NCBI GenBank assembly: GCA_910587835.1
Contig: CAJUNQ010000005.1
Coordinates: 54,175-118,174 of the forward strand
Direction: 5' to 3'
DNA from: an uncultured Oscillospiraceae bacterium
Lineage (GTDB): Bacteria > Bacillota > Clostridia > Oscillospirales > Acutalibacteraceae
DNA length: 64,000 nt
Part shown: piece after piece, positions 46,323 to 54,026 of the stretch
Position numbering within the stretch: position 1 is the stretch's first letter
Layout: each line of letters begins with the position of its first letter
Made by a program: the position numbers and the translations under genes
Notes under the pieces: model-generated
The model's input: only the letters and a program-made list of their open reading frames with translations
Told to the model about the DNA's origin: nothing
The model's database searches: none

Positions 46323-47930
46323 CTACCTTACCCGGGTCAGTGTGCCCTTGCTCATGCGCAGCTCGCCGTCATACTGCCCCGCCAACGCCGGGTCCGTCTT
46401 ATGGCACACATGAATAACCCCCGCCTCCTGGGACAAAAGCAGCTCCTCCACCAGCCGGGCATTCTCCCGGTCCAGGGCGGAGGTCACCTCGTCCAGCAGG
46501 TAAAGCTGGGGGCGGCCCACCATGGCCCGGGCCAGAGCCACCCGCTGCCGCTCACCACCAGAGAGCCTTTCCAGCAGCTCCGGCGTCATCACCTGCCCCT
46601 GGCAGCGTTCCATCAAATGTCCCAGGTTCAAGGCATCAATCACCCGCCGGACCTCCTCCCGGGAAATGTCCCGCCCTAAAAGAATGTTCTCCTCCAACGT
46701 AGCATAGAACAGATAGGGCTCCTGAAACACCGGGCACAGGGCAAGGCTCAGGCTGTCCCGGTCCAACCGGCTCAGCTCCACGCCGTTATAGCTGAGCCTG
46801 CCAGACCAGCCCCTCCCGCTCCCGCTGAGCAGCCCCAGCAGGGTTGACTTGCCGCTGCCGCTCTCACCGGTAATGAGATATTTTTTGCCCGCCAGAAATT
46901 CCACGGAGACGTCCCGCAAAAGCTCCATCTGGCCCGCTTGCAGAGAAACATGCTCCAAGGCCAGCCGCTGAAAGGGGCCGCAGACTGCGCCAGGGTTCTC
47001 CTCCGGCGGGCAGGCATAGGCCTCATAGGCGGCAAGCAGGGGCTTTGCCTCGCTGCGGGAGTGAAACAGATAGGCCAACGCCTCCAAGGGCGCGGAGGTA
47101 AGCGCCGCCAGCTGCACCACAGCCACCAGCCCCCCAGCGTCCAGTTCGCCCCGGCCGATGAGCCACAGGCCCGCCAGAAAGATCAGCATAGTCTTGGCAA
47201 TTTGCAGCCAGGCCGACGCTCCATAAATCAGCAGCCCCCGCCAGACCAAAACAGACTCGCTGCGGGCAACGGCTTGGTTTTTCTCCTCCAACAGCTCCCC
47301 GGCCCGACGCTGATAGCCATAGGCCCGGGCCACCCCCATGCCGCCCAGCAGAGACCCCAGCAGGGTGTTATACTGGGCCATAGCCTGAGAATAGGCCCGC
47401 CGCGCCGCCCCGTCCCGGCTGCGCATGACTCTCGGCACAGCCACCAGCAGCAGGCTGACAGCCAGGATTACCAGTGCCAGCAGCCAGTGGACGCGCAATA
47501 AAGAAGCCGCAGACAGGGCCAGCAGGCAGAGAATTTTCACAATGTCGATCACGCCGGTGAAATATTGCTCCGCCAGGGTAGAAATGTCGTTGTTGACAAA
47601 GGAGCTGAAGGTAGAAGCCGCCTCCCGGCCAGGCTGGCCCTGACGGAAAAAGCCCCGGAAGGCCCGGCTCCGCAGGCTGCATTTCAGCCGCAGCCGCAGC
47701 TTGCCGCCAAACCAGTCATCGGCCTGAGAGAGCAAGGCCTGGCACAGGCTGGAAGCCAGAAAGGCCCCCAGCAAAGCCATGGCGTCAGGGCTGTTGGCAG
47801 TAAAAGCGGAGATCAGCTCTCCTGAAAGACTGGGTGAGACCACGCAGACACAGCTGAAAGCCACCCCAACCAGCAGAGTCAGGGCAAAAAAACCACAGTT
47901 ATTCTGTAAATTTCGGACAAATTTTTTCAC
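46323..47930 (-). CDS. ABC transporter, fused permease-ATPase (exporter type)
   Basis: Start is GTG at 47930 after CGGAGGAATCCAT. The 535 residues contain six membrane helices (10-290) and an ATPase domain with Walker A GESGSGKSTLLG, signature LSGGERQRVALARA and Walker B LYLLDEVTSAL. The helix layout is like exporters of cyclic peptides, small peptides or amines. It probably works as a homodimer because no partner gene is nearby. A strong promoter and a 38-codon ORF precede it. Confidence 0.9.
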   Translation of the reverse strand: MKKFVRNLQNNCGFFALTLLVGVAFSCVCVVSPSLSGELISAFTANSPDAMALLGAFLASSLCQALLSQADDWFGGKLRLRLKCSLRSRAFRGFFRQGQPGREAASTFSSFVNNDISTLAEQYFTGVIDIVKILCLLALSAASLLRVHWLLALVILAVSLLLVAVPRVMRSRDGAARRAYSQAMAQYNTLLGSLLGGMGVARAYGYQRRAGELLEEKNQAVARSESVLVWRGLLIYGASAWLQIAKTMLIFLAGLWLIGRGELDAGGLVAVVQLAALTSAPLEALAYLFHSRSEAKPLLAAYEAYACPPEENPGAVCGPFQRLALEHVSLQAGQMELLRDVSVEFLAGKKYLITGESGSGKSTLLGLLSGSGRGWSGRLSYNGVELSRLDRDSLSLALCPVFQEPYLFYATLEENILLGRDISREEVRRVIDALNLGHLMERCQGQVMTPELLERLSGGERQRVALARAMVGRPQLYLLDEVTSALDRENARLVEELLLSQEAGVIHVCHKTDPALAGQYDGELRMSKGTLTRVR

Positions 47931-48015
47931 ATGGATTCCTCCGATCCGCCTGAGTATGGTGAGTCAGACGGATGGAGAAATGGTCGATAAAGCACTCGGC
48001 AAAATAGCGGCGCAT
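47899..48015 (-). CDS. Short ORF preceding and overlapping the ABC exporter gene
   Basis: 38 codons beginning ATG at 48015, preceded at 8 bases by AAAGGAG, and the stop TAA lies 32 bases inside the ABC gene. The product is rich in His, Arg and Cys (three Cys) with no signal peptide. The strong ribosome site and promoter favour real translation. It could be a leader peptide that couples translation to the exporter, or the exported peptide. No known family was recognised. Confidence 0.5.
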   Translation of the reverse strand: MRRYFAECFIDHFSIRLTHHTQADRRNPCEKICPKFTE

Positions 48016-48050
48016 AGAGACATCTCCTTTAGCGATAGCTTTATAACAGA

Positions 48051-48079
48051 ATCATAACAGATTTTGTGAATAATGTCAA
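48051..48079 (-). promoter_or_regulatory. Promoter of the short ORF and ABC exporter
   Basis: On the minus strand TTGACA (48079-48074), 17-base spacer, TATGAT (48056-48051). Confidence 0.85.
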
Positions 48080-48217
48080 ATTTTTCTACAACCCCAGCCG
48101 CCTGAGAGTGAGTCCCCTCCAGACATGTCACAGCCTCCCACAACAGCCAAAGTGCTTTTCTGTGCTGAACACACCAAAAAACCATAGCCCTCAAACAATG
48201 TTTGTTGCCTGACAAGG

Positions 48218-48246
48218 TTGCTTTTGCTCTGCCGTGGTGCTATAAT
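48218..48246 (+). promoter_or_regulatory. Promoter of the malic enzyme gene
   Basis: TTGCTT at 48218-48223, 17 bases, TATAAT at 48241-48246 with an extended -10 TG. The stretch 48080-48217 between the divergent promoters holds no gene. Confidence 0.75.
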
Positions 48247-48300
48247 AAGTCAACACGGAAAGTGGAACAGAACGATCATACTATAGAATGAGGGATCAAA

Positions 48301-49473
48301 ATGGATTATAACGCCAAAGCCATAGAAATGCACCGCCAGTGGAGGGGCAAGCTGCGCATCAGCACCCCCTGCCCCCTGGAAACCCGAGAGGACCTGTCCG
48401 TGGCCTACACCCCCGGGGTGGCCGCGCCCTGCCTGGAAATTGCCCAGGACCCGGAGAAGTCCTATGAGTTCACCCGCCGGGGCAACCTGGTGGCCGTGGT
48501 CACCGATGGCACCGCCGTGCTGGGCCTGGGGGACATTGGTCCCGAGGCAGGTATGCCGGTGATGGAGGGCAAATGCGCCCTGTTCCAGGCCTTTGCCGGA
48601 GTGGACGCCTTCCCCCTGTGCATCCGCTCCAAGGATGTGGACGAGATTGTCCGCACCGTCGAGCTGCTGGCAGGCTCCTTTGGGGGCGTCAACCTGGAGG
48701 ACATTGCCGCCCCCCGCTGCTTCGAGATTGAGGCCAAGCTCAAGGAGCGGCTGGACATCCCGGTTTTTCACGACGACCAGCACGGCACCGCCGTAGTGAC
48801 AGTAGCGGCTATGCTCAACGCCTTGAAGCTGGTGGGCAAGCAGATTGATAAGGTCTCCGCCGTGGTGAACGGCGCGGGGGCGGCGGGCACTGCCTGCACC
48901 CGGCTGCTGATGGCCCTGGGGCTGAAAAATGTGGTGGTCTGCGACCGGCAGGGCGCCCTTGTGCCCGGCCTCCCAGGCATGACCCCCGCCCAGGCGGAGC
49001 TGGCAGAGGCCACCAACCCCCAGAAAAAGTCCGGCAGTCTGGCGGAGGTGATGCAGGGCGCGGATGTGTTCATGGGCTTTTCGGCCCCGGGCTGCGTCAC
49101 CAAGGAGATGGTGGCCTCCATGGCGCAGGATGCCATTGTGTTCGCCTGCGCCAACCCCACCCCGGAGATTTTCCCCCAGGAGGCCTTGGAGGCAGGGGCC
49201 CGGGTGGCGGGCTCCGGCCGGTCAGACTGCGCCAACCAGATCAACAATGTGCTGGCTTTCCCGGGCATCTTCCGTGGCGCGCTGGACGCCAGGGCCAGCG
49301 ACATCAACGACGCCATGAAGCTGGCCGCGGCCCGGGCCCTGGCAGGGCTCATCACCGAGGGCGAGCTGCGGGAGGACAACATCATCCCCAGCGCCTTTGA
49401 CAAGCGGGTGGCCCCGGCTATTGCGGCAGCAGTGGCCCAGGCAGCGAGGGAGACAGGCACAGCGCGAGCATAA
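48301..49473 (+). CDS. NAD(P)-dependent malic enzyme
   Basis: 390 residues, the length of bacterial short malic enzymes. The N-terminal active-site Tyr is Y36 in YTPGVAAPC, the divalent-metal region is [11 protein letters not shown], and the NAD site is NGAGAAGTA from about 190. It decarboxylates malate to pyruvate, giving reduced NAD(P). Monocistronic with its own promoter. A hairpin and a degenerate copy of the dispersed repeat follow. Confidence 0.93.
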   Translation: MDYNAKAIEMHRQWRGKLRISTPCPLETREDLSVAYTPGVAAPCLEIAQDPEKSYEFTRRGNLVAVVTDGTAVLGLGDIGPEAGMPVMEGKCALFQAFAGVDAFPLCIRSKDVDEIVRTVELLAGSFGGVNLEDIAAPRCFEIEAKLKERLDIPVFHDDQHGTAVVTVAAMLNALKLVGKQIDKVSAVVNGAGAAGTACTRLLMALGLKNVVVCDRQGALVPGLPGMTPAQAELAEATNPQKKSGSLAEVMQGADVFMGFSAPGCVTKEMVASMAQDAIVFACANPTPEIFPQEALEAGARVAGSGRSDCANQINNVLAFPGIFRGALDARASDINDAMKLAAARALAGLITEGELREDNIIPSAFDKRVAPAIAAAVAQAARETGTARA

Positions 49474-49529
49474 AGCCAACCAACTGCCACAACAGACCCA
49501 AGGACGCGAATATGCGGTCCAGGGGCGTT

Positions 49530-49700
49530 AGGCCCCTGGCAGGGTGTGGGGCGGAGCCCCACGACCTTGACCTTAGGCGGCGCAGAAAACAAAGCCGCGA
49601 GGCAGAAGGCTCGCTCCCAGAGCTCAGTTGGAACGGGGCAAAGCTGCGCCGCCTGGGAACATAGCGAGGCCGACCCCAGGGAGGCCAGCGGACTGCTTTA
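49530..49700 (-). repeat. Dispersed repeat, degenerate inverted copy C
   Basis: On the minus strand the order of blocks CAGTCCGCTGGCCTCCCT, GGCGGCGCAGCTTTGCCCCG and TTCTGCGCCGCC...AAGGTCAAGG matches copies A and B with about 75-80 percent identity by eye and several gaps. Preceded at 49519-49539 by a CCAGGGGC/GCCCCTGG stem. Confidence 0.7.
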
Positions 49701-49922
49701 GAGATGTATCGTTAACGCAGTTCCAAAGAGGTAATACCTCTTTGGAACCTGGCGGCACAGGTACGCCCACACTGCAAGTGCGTTTACTATACATTCAAGG
49801 GAAGCGCTTCTCGTGTTCTCGTCCAAGAAAGCGAGAAACAAAAAATGAAAGAAAAATAAATAATTATTTTTTCTTTCCCTTTTCGTATCAGAATAAATAA
49901 CATTTTGAAGGGACTGGTCATT
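49701..49922 (+). promoter_or_regulatory. Structured AT-rich leader of the ECF S-component gene
   Basis: A 13-bp perfect stem GTTCCAAAGAGGT/ACCTCTTTGGAAC around AAT lies at about 49720-49748. An AT-rich terminator-like hairpin (GAAAGAAAAATAA/TTATTTTTTCTTTC) lies near 49844-49878, 45 bases before the start codon. This stem-plus-terminator pattern resembles a riboswitch or attenuator, but it matches no ligand class known to me. Confidence 0.45.
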
Positions 49923-50492
49923 ATGTTGAAAGGTAAGAAAAACATTTACGGCGTGGTGCTGGTAGGCGTGTTCGGGGCCCTGGTGTTTGTCTCCAACTAC
50001 ATCAGCGTACCCATCCCCGTAGCCATTGGCGACGTGAGCCGCATCCATTTCGGCAATATTTTCTGCCTGCTGTCAGGCTTTGTGTTGGGGCCTGTGGGGG
50101 GCGGTCTGGCGGCGGGCATTGGCTCCGCGCTGTACGATGTGACCAACCCGGCCTACATTGCCTCCGCGCCCTTTACCTTTCTGTTCAAGTTCCTGCTGGC
50201 AGCGGTCTGCGGCTGGATCGCCACTCCCCAGGGCTCCAACGGAGAGCGGACAGTCCGCAACATTTTGGCGGCAGCGGCTGGCAGTGTGGTATATATGGCG
50301 CTCTACCTGGGCAAAAGCTTTGTCCAGGGCCTGCTGCTGGGCAGCGAGCTGCCCACAGTGCTCACAGCTGTGGCTACCAAGCTGGTAACCTCCGGCATTA
50401 ACGCGGGCATTGCCGTGGTGGTTTCAGTGCCCCTGTACGCGGTAATCCACACAGCAATGAAAAAGCTGCGTCTGCAAGAAAAGCTGGGCTGA
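49923..50492 (+). CDS. ECF transporter S (substrate-binding) component
   Basis: Start ATG at 49923. The 189 residues form six hydrophobic helices of the ECF S-component type (PF07155/PF12822-like), with SRIHFGNIFCLLSGFVLGP near residues 38-56 and a conserved ALYDVTNPAYI loop. S components capture vitamins such as riboflavin, folate or queuosine precursors and share an energising module encoded elsewhere. The vitamin cannot be named from this sequence. A structured leader precedes it. Confidence 0.85.
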   Translation: MLKGKKNIYGVVLVGVFGALVFVSNYISVPIPVAIGDVSRIHFGNIFCLLSGFVLGPVGGGLAAGIGSALYDVTNPAYIASAPFTFLFKFLLAAVCGWIATPQGSNGERTVRNILAAAAGSVVYMALYLGKSFVQGLLLGSELPTVLTAVATKLVTSGINAGIAVVVSVPLYAVIHTAMKKLRLQEKLG

Positions 50493-50516
50493 CCCGCCCT
50501 ATTCAGTCTGACAATG

Positions 50517-50563
50517 AAAAGCGGCGCGCCTGGGAGAACGCTCCCGGCCGCGCCGCTTTTTTT
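50517..50563 (+). terminator. Terminator after ECF S component
   Basis: AAAAGCGGCGCG and CGCGCCGCTTTTTTT with an inner TGGGAG/CTCCCG stem. Confidence 0.92.
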
Positions 50564-50635
50564 GTTTGGGTGGGACAAAGCCGGGGAGAGTGCACATGCC
50601 CACGCCCCGGCCCTACCCTGTTATAATGCTTTGAC

Positions 50636-52333
50636 TCAGATGCCCAGCAGCGCCGGAACCTGGTCCTTCATCTTCTGAATAATCTCCTCTGCCTCAGCCT
50701 TGCTGCCGCCCTTGCCGGAGAGATAGATTTTGATTTTGGGCTCCGTGCCCGAGGGCCGCACAATCAGCTTGCAGCCGTTCTCCATGCGGTATTCCAGCAC
50801 ATTGGACTTGGGCAGGTCAATACTCCCCTCCACATCGCCGTAAGAGAGAGAGGCCTGATAGTCGCTGCGGCCCACCACCTTAGAGCCGGCAATTTCCGCG
50901 GGCGGGTCGTTGCGCAGCTTCTCCATAATGCCGTTCATGGTCTTCATGCCGTCCTCGCCCTCAAAGCCGAAGTTGCACAGGTCGTTTTTATAGTAGCCGT
51001 ACTTCTCATACAGGGCGCTCATAGCGTCCACCAGAGTCAGACCCTTTTGCTTATAGTAAGCGGCCATCTGGCAAATGAGCATACTGCCGTCCACCGCGTC
51101 CTTGTCCCGCACATAGCCGCCGGAGAGATAGCCGTAGCTCTCCTCAAAGCCCAGCAGATAGCTGTCCGCATTGCCCTCCTTCTCCTCCAGCTCGGCAATA
51201 ATGTCGCCAATATACTTGAAGCCTGTCAGGCAGCGGCGCAGCTCCACGCCATACTCCTTGGCAATGGGGTCCACCATGTCTGTGCTCACAATGGTGGTCA
51301 CCGCCACAGGGTGGGCAGGCAGACGGCCCTGCTCCTTTTTCACCCCGGCAATAAAGTGCAGCAGCAGAATGCCCACCTCGTTGCCGGTCATCAGCACATA
51401 GTCCCCATGCTGGTTCACCGCAATGCCTACCCGGTCGCAGTCCGGGTCAGTGGCCAGCAGCAGGTCAGGCTGCACCTTTTCGCACAGCTCCAGGCCCTTC
51501 TGCAGGGCTTCCCGAATCTCCGGGTTGGGATAGGGGCAGGTGAGGAAGTTCCCGTCCGGCTGCTCCTGCTCCGGGACCACAGTCACGTCCTTTACCCCAA
51601 TCTTGTCCAGAATGCGCTTGACGCACATTAGACCGCTGCCGTTGAGGGGCGTGTACACCAGTTTCAGATTAGAGGCATCCACCTGCAGGCTCTCTGCGTA
51701 CACATTCTCAATAAAGGCGTCCACCGTCTCCTGGCCAATATACTCAATCAGCCCCTGGTCCAGGCCCTGCTGAAAGTCCATCCTCTTTACGCCGGAGAAA
51801 ATGTCCAGGGAGTTGATCTCATTCATAATGCCGTCGGCCATGTCTGCGGTCACCTGACAGCCGTCGCTGCCATAGGCCTTGTAGCCGTTATATTTGGCCG
51901 GGTTGTGGCTGGCCGTAACGCAGATGCCCGCGTCGCAGTGCAAGTGGCGCACGGCAAAGCTCAGGGCAGGGGTGGGCATCAGCTGGGGGTAGAGATAGGC
52001 CTTGATGCCGTTGGCGGCCAGCACGGCGGCGGACTGCTGGGCAAAGGCCACGCCCTTGTTGCGGCTGTCGTGGGCAATGGCGACACTCTGAGGCTTGCCG
52101 TTCGCATGGGCCAGCAGATAGTTGGCCATGCCCTGGGTAGCCTTGCGCACGGTGTAGACGTTCATACGGTTGGTGCCCGCACCGATCACGCCCCGCAGGC
52201 CGCCGGTGCCAAATTCCAGGTCCCGGTAAAAGCGGTCGTTAATCTCCTCGGGCTGGCCCTTCACAGACTCCAGCTCAGCGGTCAGGTCCTTGTCGTCCAG
52301 GTCCTGCGCGAGCCATCTTTCAAATTCTGACAT
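50636..52333 (-). CDS. Phosphoglucomutase/phosphomannomutase (phospho-sugar mutase)
   Basis: Start taken at ATG 52333, near AAAGGA; longer reading upstream would cover the promoter. The 565 residues match the clostridial PgcA group. Phospho-serine is S142 in VTASHNPAKYNGYK, the metal loop is ATDPDCDRVGIA, the sugar loop GFEESYGYLSG and the C-terminal phosphate loop VRPSGTEPKIKIY. It interconverts glucose 1- and 6-phosphate. Monocistronic. Confidence 0.93.
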   Translation of the reverse strand: MSEFERWLAQDLDDKDLTAELESVKGQPEEINDRFYRDLEFGTGGLRGVIGAGTNRMNVYTVRKATQGMANYLLAHANGKPQSVAIAHDSRNKGVAFAQQSAAVLAANGIKAYLYPQLMPTPALSFAVRHLHCDAGICVTASHNPAKYNGYKAYGSDGCQVTADMADGIMNEINSLDIFSGVKRMDFQQGLDQGLIEYIGQETVDAFIENVYAESLQVDASNLKLVYTPLNGSGLMCVKRILDKIGVKDVTVVPEQEQPDGNFLTCPYPNPEIREALQKGLELCEKVQPDLLLATDPDCDRVGIAVNQHGDYVLMTGNEVGILLLHFIAGVKKEQGRLPAHPVAVTTIVSTDMVDPIAKEYGVELRRCLTGFKYIGDIIAELEEKEGNADSYLLGFEESYGYLSGGYVRDKDAVDGSMLICQMAAYYKQKGLTLVDAMSALYEKYGYYKNDLCNFGFEGEDGMKTMNGIMEKLRNDPPAEIAGSKVVGRSDYQASLSYGDVEGSIDLPKSNVLEYRMENGCKLIVRPSGTEPKIKIYLSGKGGSKAEAEEIIQKMKDQVPALLGI

Positions 52334-52400
52334 ACTGCATCGTCCTTTCCTCCCGGCGCGAATACAGAGCACATGGAATACAGCCGGATTATTTATAATA

Positions 52401-52429
52401 AGATTACCATTTTTTGTAAGAAAAGTCAA
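52401..52429 (-). promoter_or_regulatory. Promoter of the phosphoglucomutase gene
   Basis: Minus-strand TTGACT (52429-52424), 17 bases, TAATCT (52406-52401). The stretch 52430-52677 has no credible gene. Confidence 0.7.
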
Positions 52430-52677
52430 CTCGAATTATGGCTGATATTCCCAGTCCCGGGGCTTTTTTTACCGGCAGAGCCCAGGCAATCAGGTACAGC
52501 ACCCGGGCGGGAAAAGCCGCGCCCGGACACAAATTGCGCCGGCCCACTTATCTTCGCCCACAAAGCCCTCTGACATTCTCCGCGAAGCCTCCCGACATTT
52601 CCCCTACGTCCCCCCCCTTGCCCCAGCCTACCCATCCAGAACCTCCCCATACGCAAAAAAAATCTCCGCTTTCCCTC

Positions 52678-52728
52678 TTGACTTTGCCGGAGGAAAGGAG
52701 TATCATATATATGAACAATCGTTCATAT
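52678..52728 (+). promoter_or_regulatory. Promoter and ArsR-type operator of the metal-resistance operon
   Basis: TTGACT at 52678-52683, 17 bases, TATCAT at 52701-52706. The dyad ATATGAAC/GTTCATAT at 52709-52728, centred on AATC, matches the classical ArsR/SmtB/CadC operator and covers the start site, so the ArsR protein encoded next should repress the operon until metal is bound. Confidence 0.88.
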
Positions 52729-52743
52729 GAAAGGAGGATGAAA

Positions 52744-53094
52744 ATGCCAGAACCAAGCGCAAGCCGTCCCCATGTCCACGAGGAGGTGGTGCAGCGGGTC
52801 AATGAAATCATGCCCTGCGAGGAGGAGCTGTTCGACCTGGCGGAGCTGTTCAAGCTGTTTGGCGACTCCACCCGCATCCGCATTCTCTATGTGCTGTTCG
52901 AGTCAGAGCTGTGCGTGTGCGGCATTGCCGAGGTGCTGGGAATGACCCAGTCGGCCATTTCCCACCAGCTGCAAGTTTTAAAACGGGCCAAGCTGGTAAA
53001 ATACCGGCGGGAGGGCAAGACCATATTCTACTCCCTGGCAGACAGCCATGTGCGCACCATACTGGACCAGGGAATGGAGCACATTGCCGAGTAA
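52744..53094 (+). CDS. ArsR/SmtB-family metal-sensing repressor (CadC/CzrA type)
   Basis: Start at ATG 52744, seven bases after AAAGGAGG; longer upstream reading would cover the promoter. The 116 residues form a winged helix with recognition helix QSAISHQLQVLKRA. ELCVC (C57, C59) matches the alpha-3 cysteine site of CadC (Cd/Pb), and D100, H102, H113 and E116 match the alpha-5 zinc site with Glu instead of the last His. First gene of the operon with chaperone, methyltransferase and P1B ATPase. Confidence 0.92.
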   Translation: MPEPSASRPHVHEEVVQRVNEIMPCEEELFDLAELFKLFGDSTRIRILYVLFESELCVCGIAEVLGMTQSAISHQLQVLKRAKLVKYRREGKTIFYSLADSHVRTILDQGMEHIAE

Positions 53095-53184
53095 AGCCAG
53101 CGTCCGGCCGAAAACGACATAGACGTCATAAATATAGAAGTACCCAGTCAACCCAAAACAAATACCCAGAGAGGATGTATTACC

Positions 53185-53406
53185 ATGACAAAACGTTTCA
53201 AGCTTATTGACCTGGACTGCGCCAACTGCGCCGCCAAAATGGAGCACGCCATTAAAAAGCTGGACGGGGTGCAGGACGCCGCCGTCAGCTTTATGACCCA
53301 GCGGCTCACCGTAGAGGCGGACGACGCCCGCTTTGAGGCCATTATGGACCAGATTGAGCAGGTGTGCAAGCGGGTAGAGCCCGACTGCCGGATTGTGCGC
53401 CAGTGA
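53185..53406 (+). CDS. HMA-domain metal chaperone
   Basis: A 73-residue heavy-metal-associated fold, DLDCANCAAKME with metal ligands C12 and C15 in CANC. The acidic residue before the first cysteine resembles Zn/Cd chaperone domains rather than Cu type. It may deliver metal to the ATPase, which lacks its own N-terminal HMA domain. Stop overlaps the methyltransferase start (GTGA). Confidence 0.9.
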   Translation: MTKRFKLIDLDCANCAAKMEHAIKKLDGVQDAAVSFMTQRLTVEADDARFEAIMDQIEQVCKRVEPDCRIVRQ

Positions 53407-54026
53407 GGGACTTCTGGGACCGCGCCGCCAGGTGGTACGACCTGAGTCAAAGAACCAATGCCCGGGCCTGCCAGGCCATGGTCCGTTACACGGCCGACTG
53501 GGTGAGCCCAGGCAGCCGGGTGCTGGAATGTGCCGGGGGCGCCGGAATCCTCAGCCTTGCCGCGGCCCGGAAAGCGGCGTGGGTGTTGTGCACCGACCGC
53601 TCTCCCGCCATGCTGGCCCAGGCCCGGAAACATGCCCGGACGCTGGGGGCCGGAAATGTAAGCTTTGCCCAGCGAGACATTTTCGCGCCGCCGGAGCCCC
53701 GGCTCTTTGACGCGGTAATTGCAGGCAATGTGCTGCACCTGCTCGACCAGCCCGAAAGGGCGGTGCGGGCATTGGCCGCCTGTCTGCGCCCAGGGGGACG
53801 GTTGATTCTGCCCACCTTCCTTCAGGGGGAGGCGGCGGTGTGGTTCCGGGCCGCTCTGGCCGCTTACCGGCTGGCCGGCTTCCGCCCCCGGCATCCGTAC
53901 ACCGCAAAAAGCTATGAGAATATGCTTGCCGGCTGCGGAGTGGGCGGAATCGTATATCAAAAGACACTGCCCGGCCCGCTACCGGTGGGGTTTGCCGTAA
54001 TAGTGAAACAGGAGGTTCCTTTATGA
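53403..54026 (+). CDS. Class I SAM-dependent methyltransferase in metal operon
   Basis: Start is GTG at 53403, overlapping the HMA stop. The 207 residues show a SAM-binding motif I (VLECAGGAGILSLAAA) and motif II/III region (VLCTDRSPAMLAQA), followed by FDAVIAGNVLHLL. The N-terminus FWDRAARWYDLSQ resembles UbiE/arsenite-methyltransferase-like enzymes. It has few Cys, so it is unlikely to be a standard ArsM. Its place between chaperone and ATPase is unusual. It overlaps the ATPase by four bases. Confidence 0.88.
   Translation: MRDFWDRAARWYDLSQRTNARACQAMVRYTADWVSPGSRVLECAGGAGILSLAAARKAAWVLCTDRSPAMLAQARKHARTLGAGNVSFAQRDIFAPPEPRLFDAVIAGNVLHLLDQPERAVRALAACLRPGGRLILPTFLQGEAAVWFRAALAAYRLAGFRPRHPYTAKSYENMLAGCGVGGIVYQKTLPGPLPVGFAVIVKQEVPL

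Noticed and set aside
45780..46413. Overlapping ORFs of 70-160 codons in both strands of repeat copy A (and equivalents in B)
   Set aside because: Arg/Ser/Pro/Cys-rich translations in several frames at once, no ribosome sites, frames not preserved between A and B.
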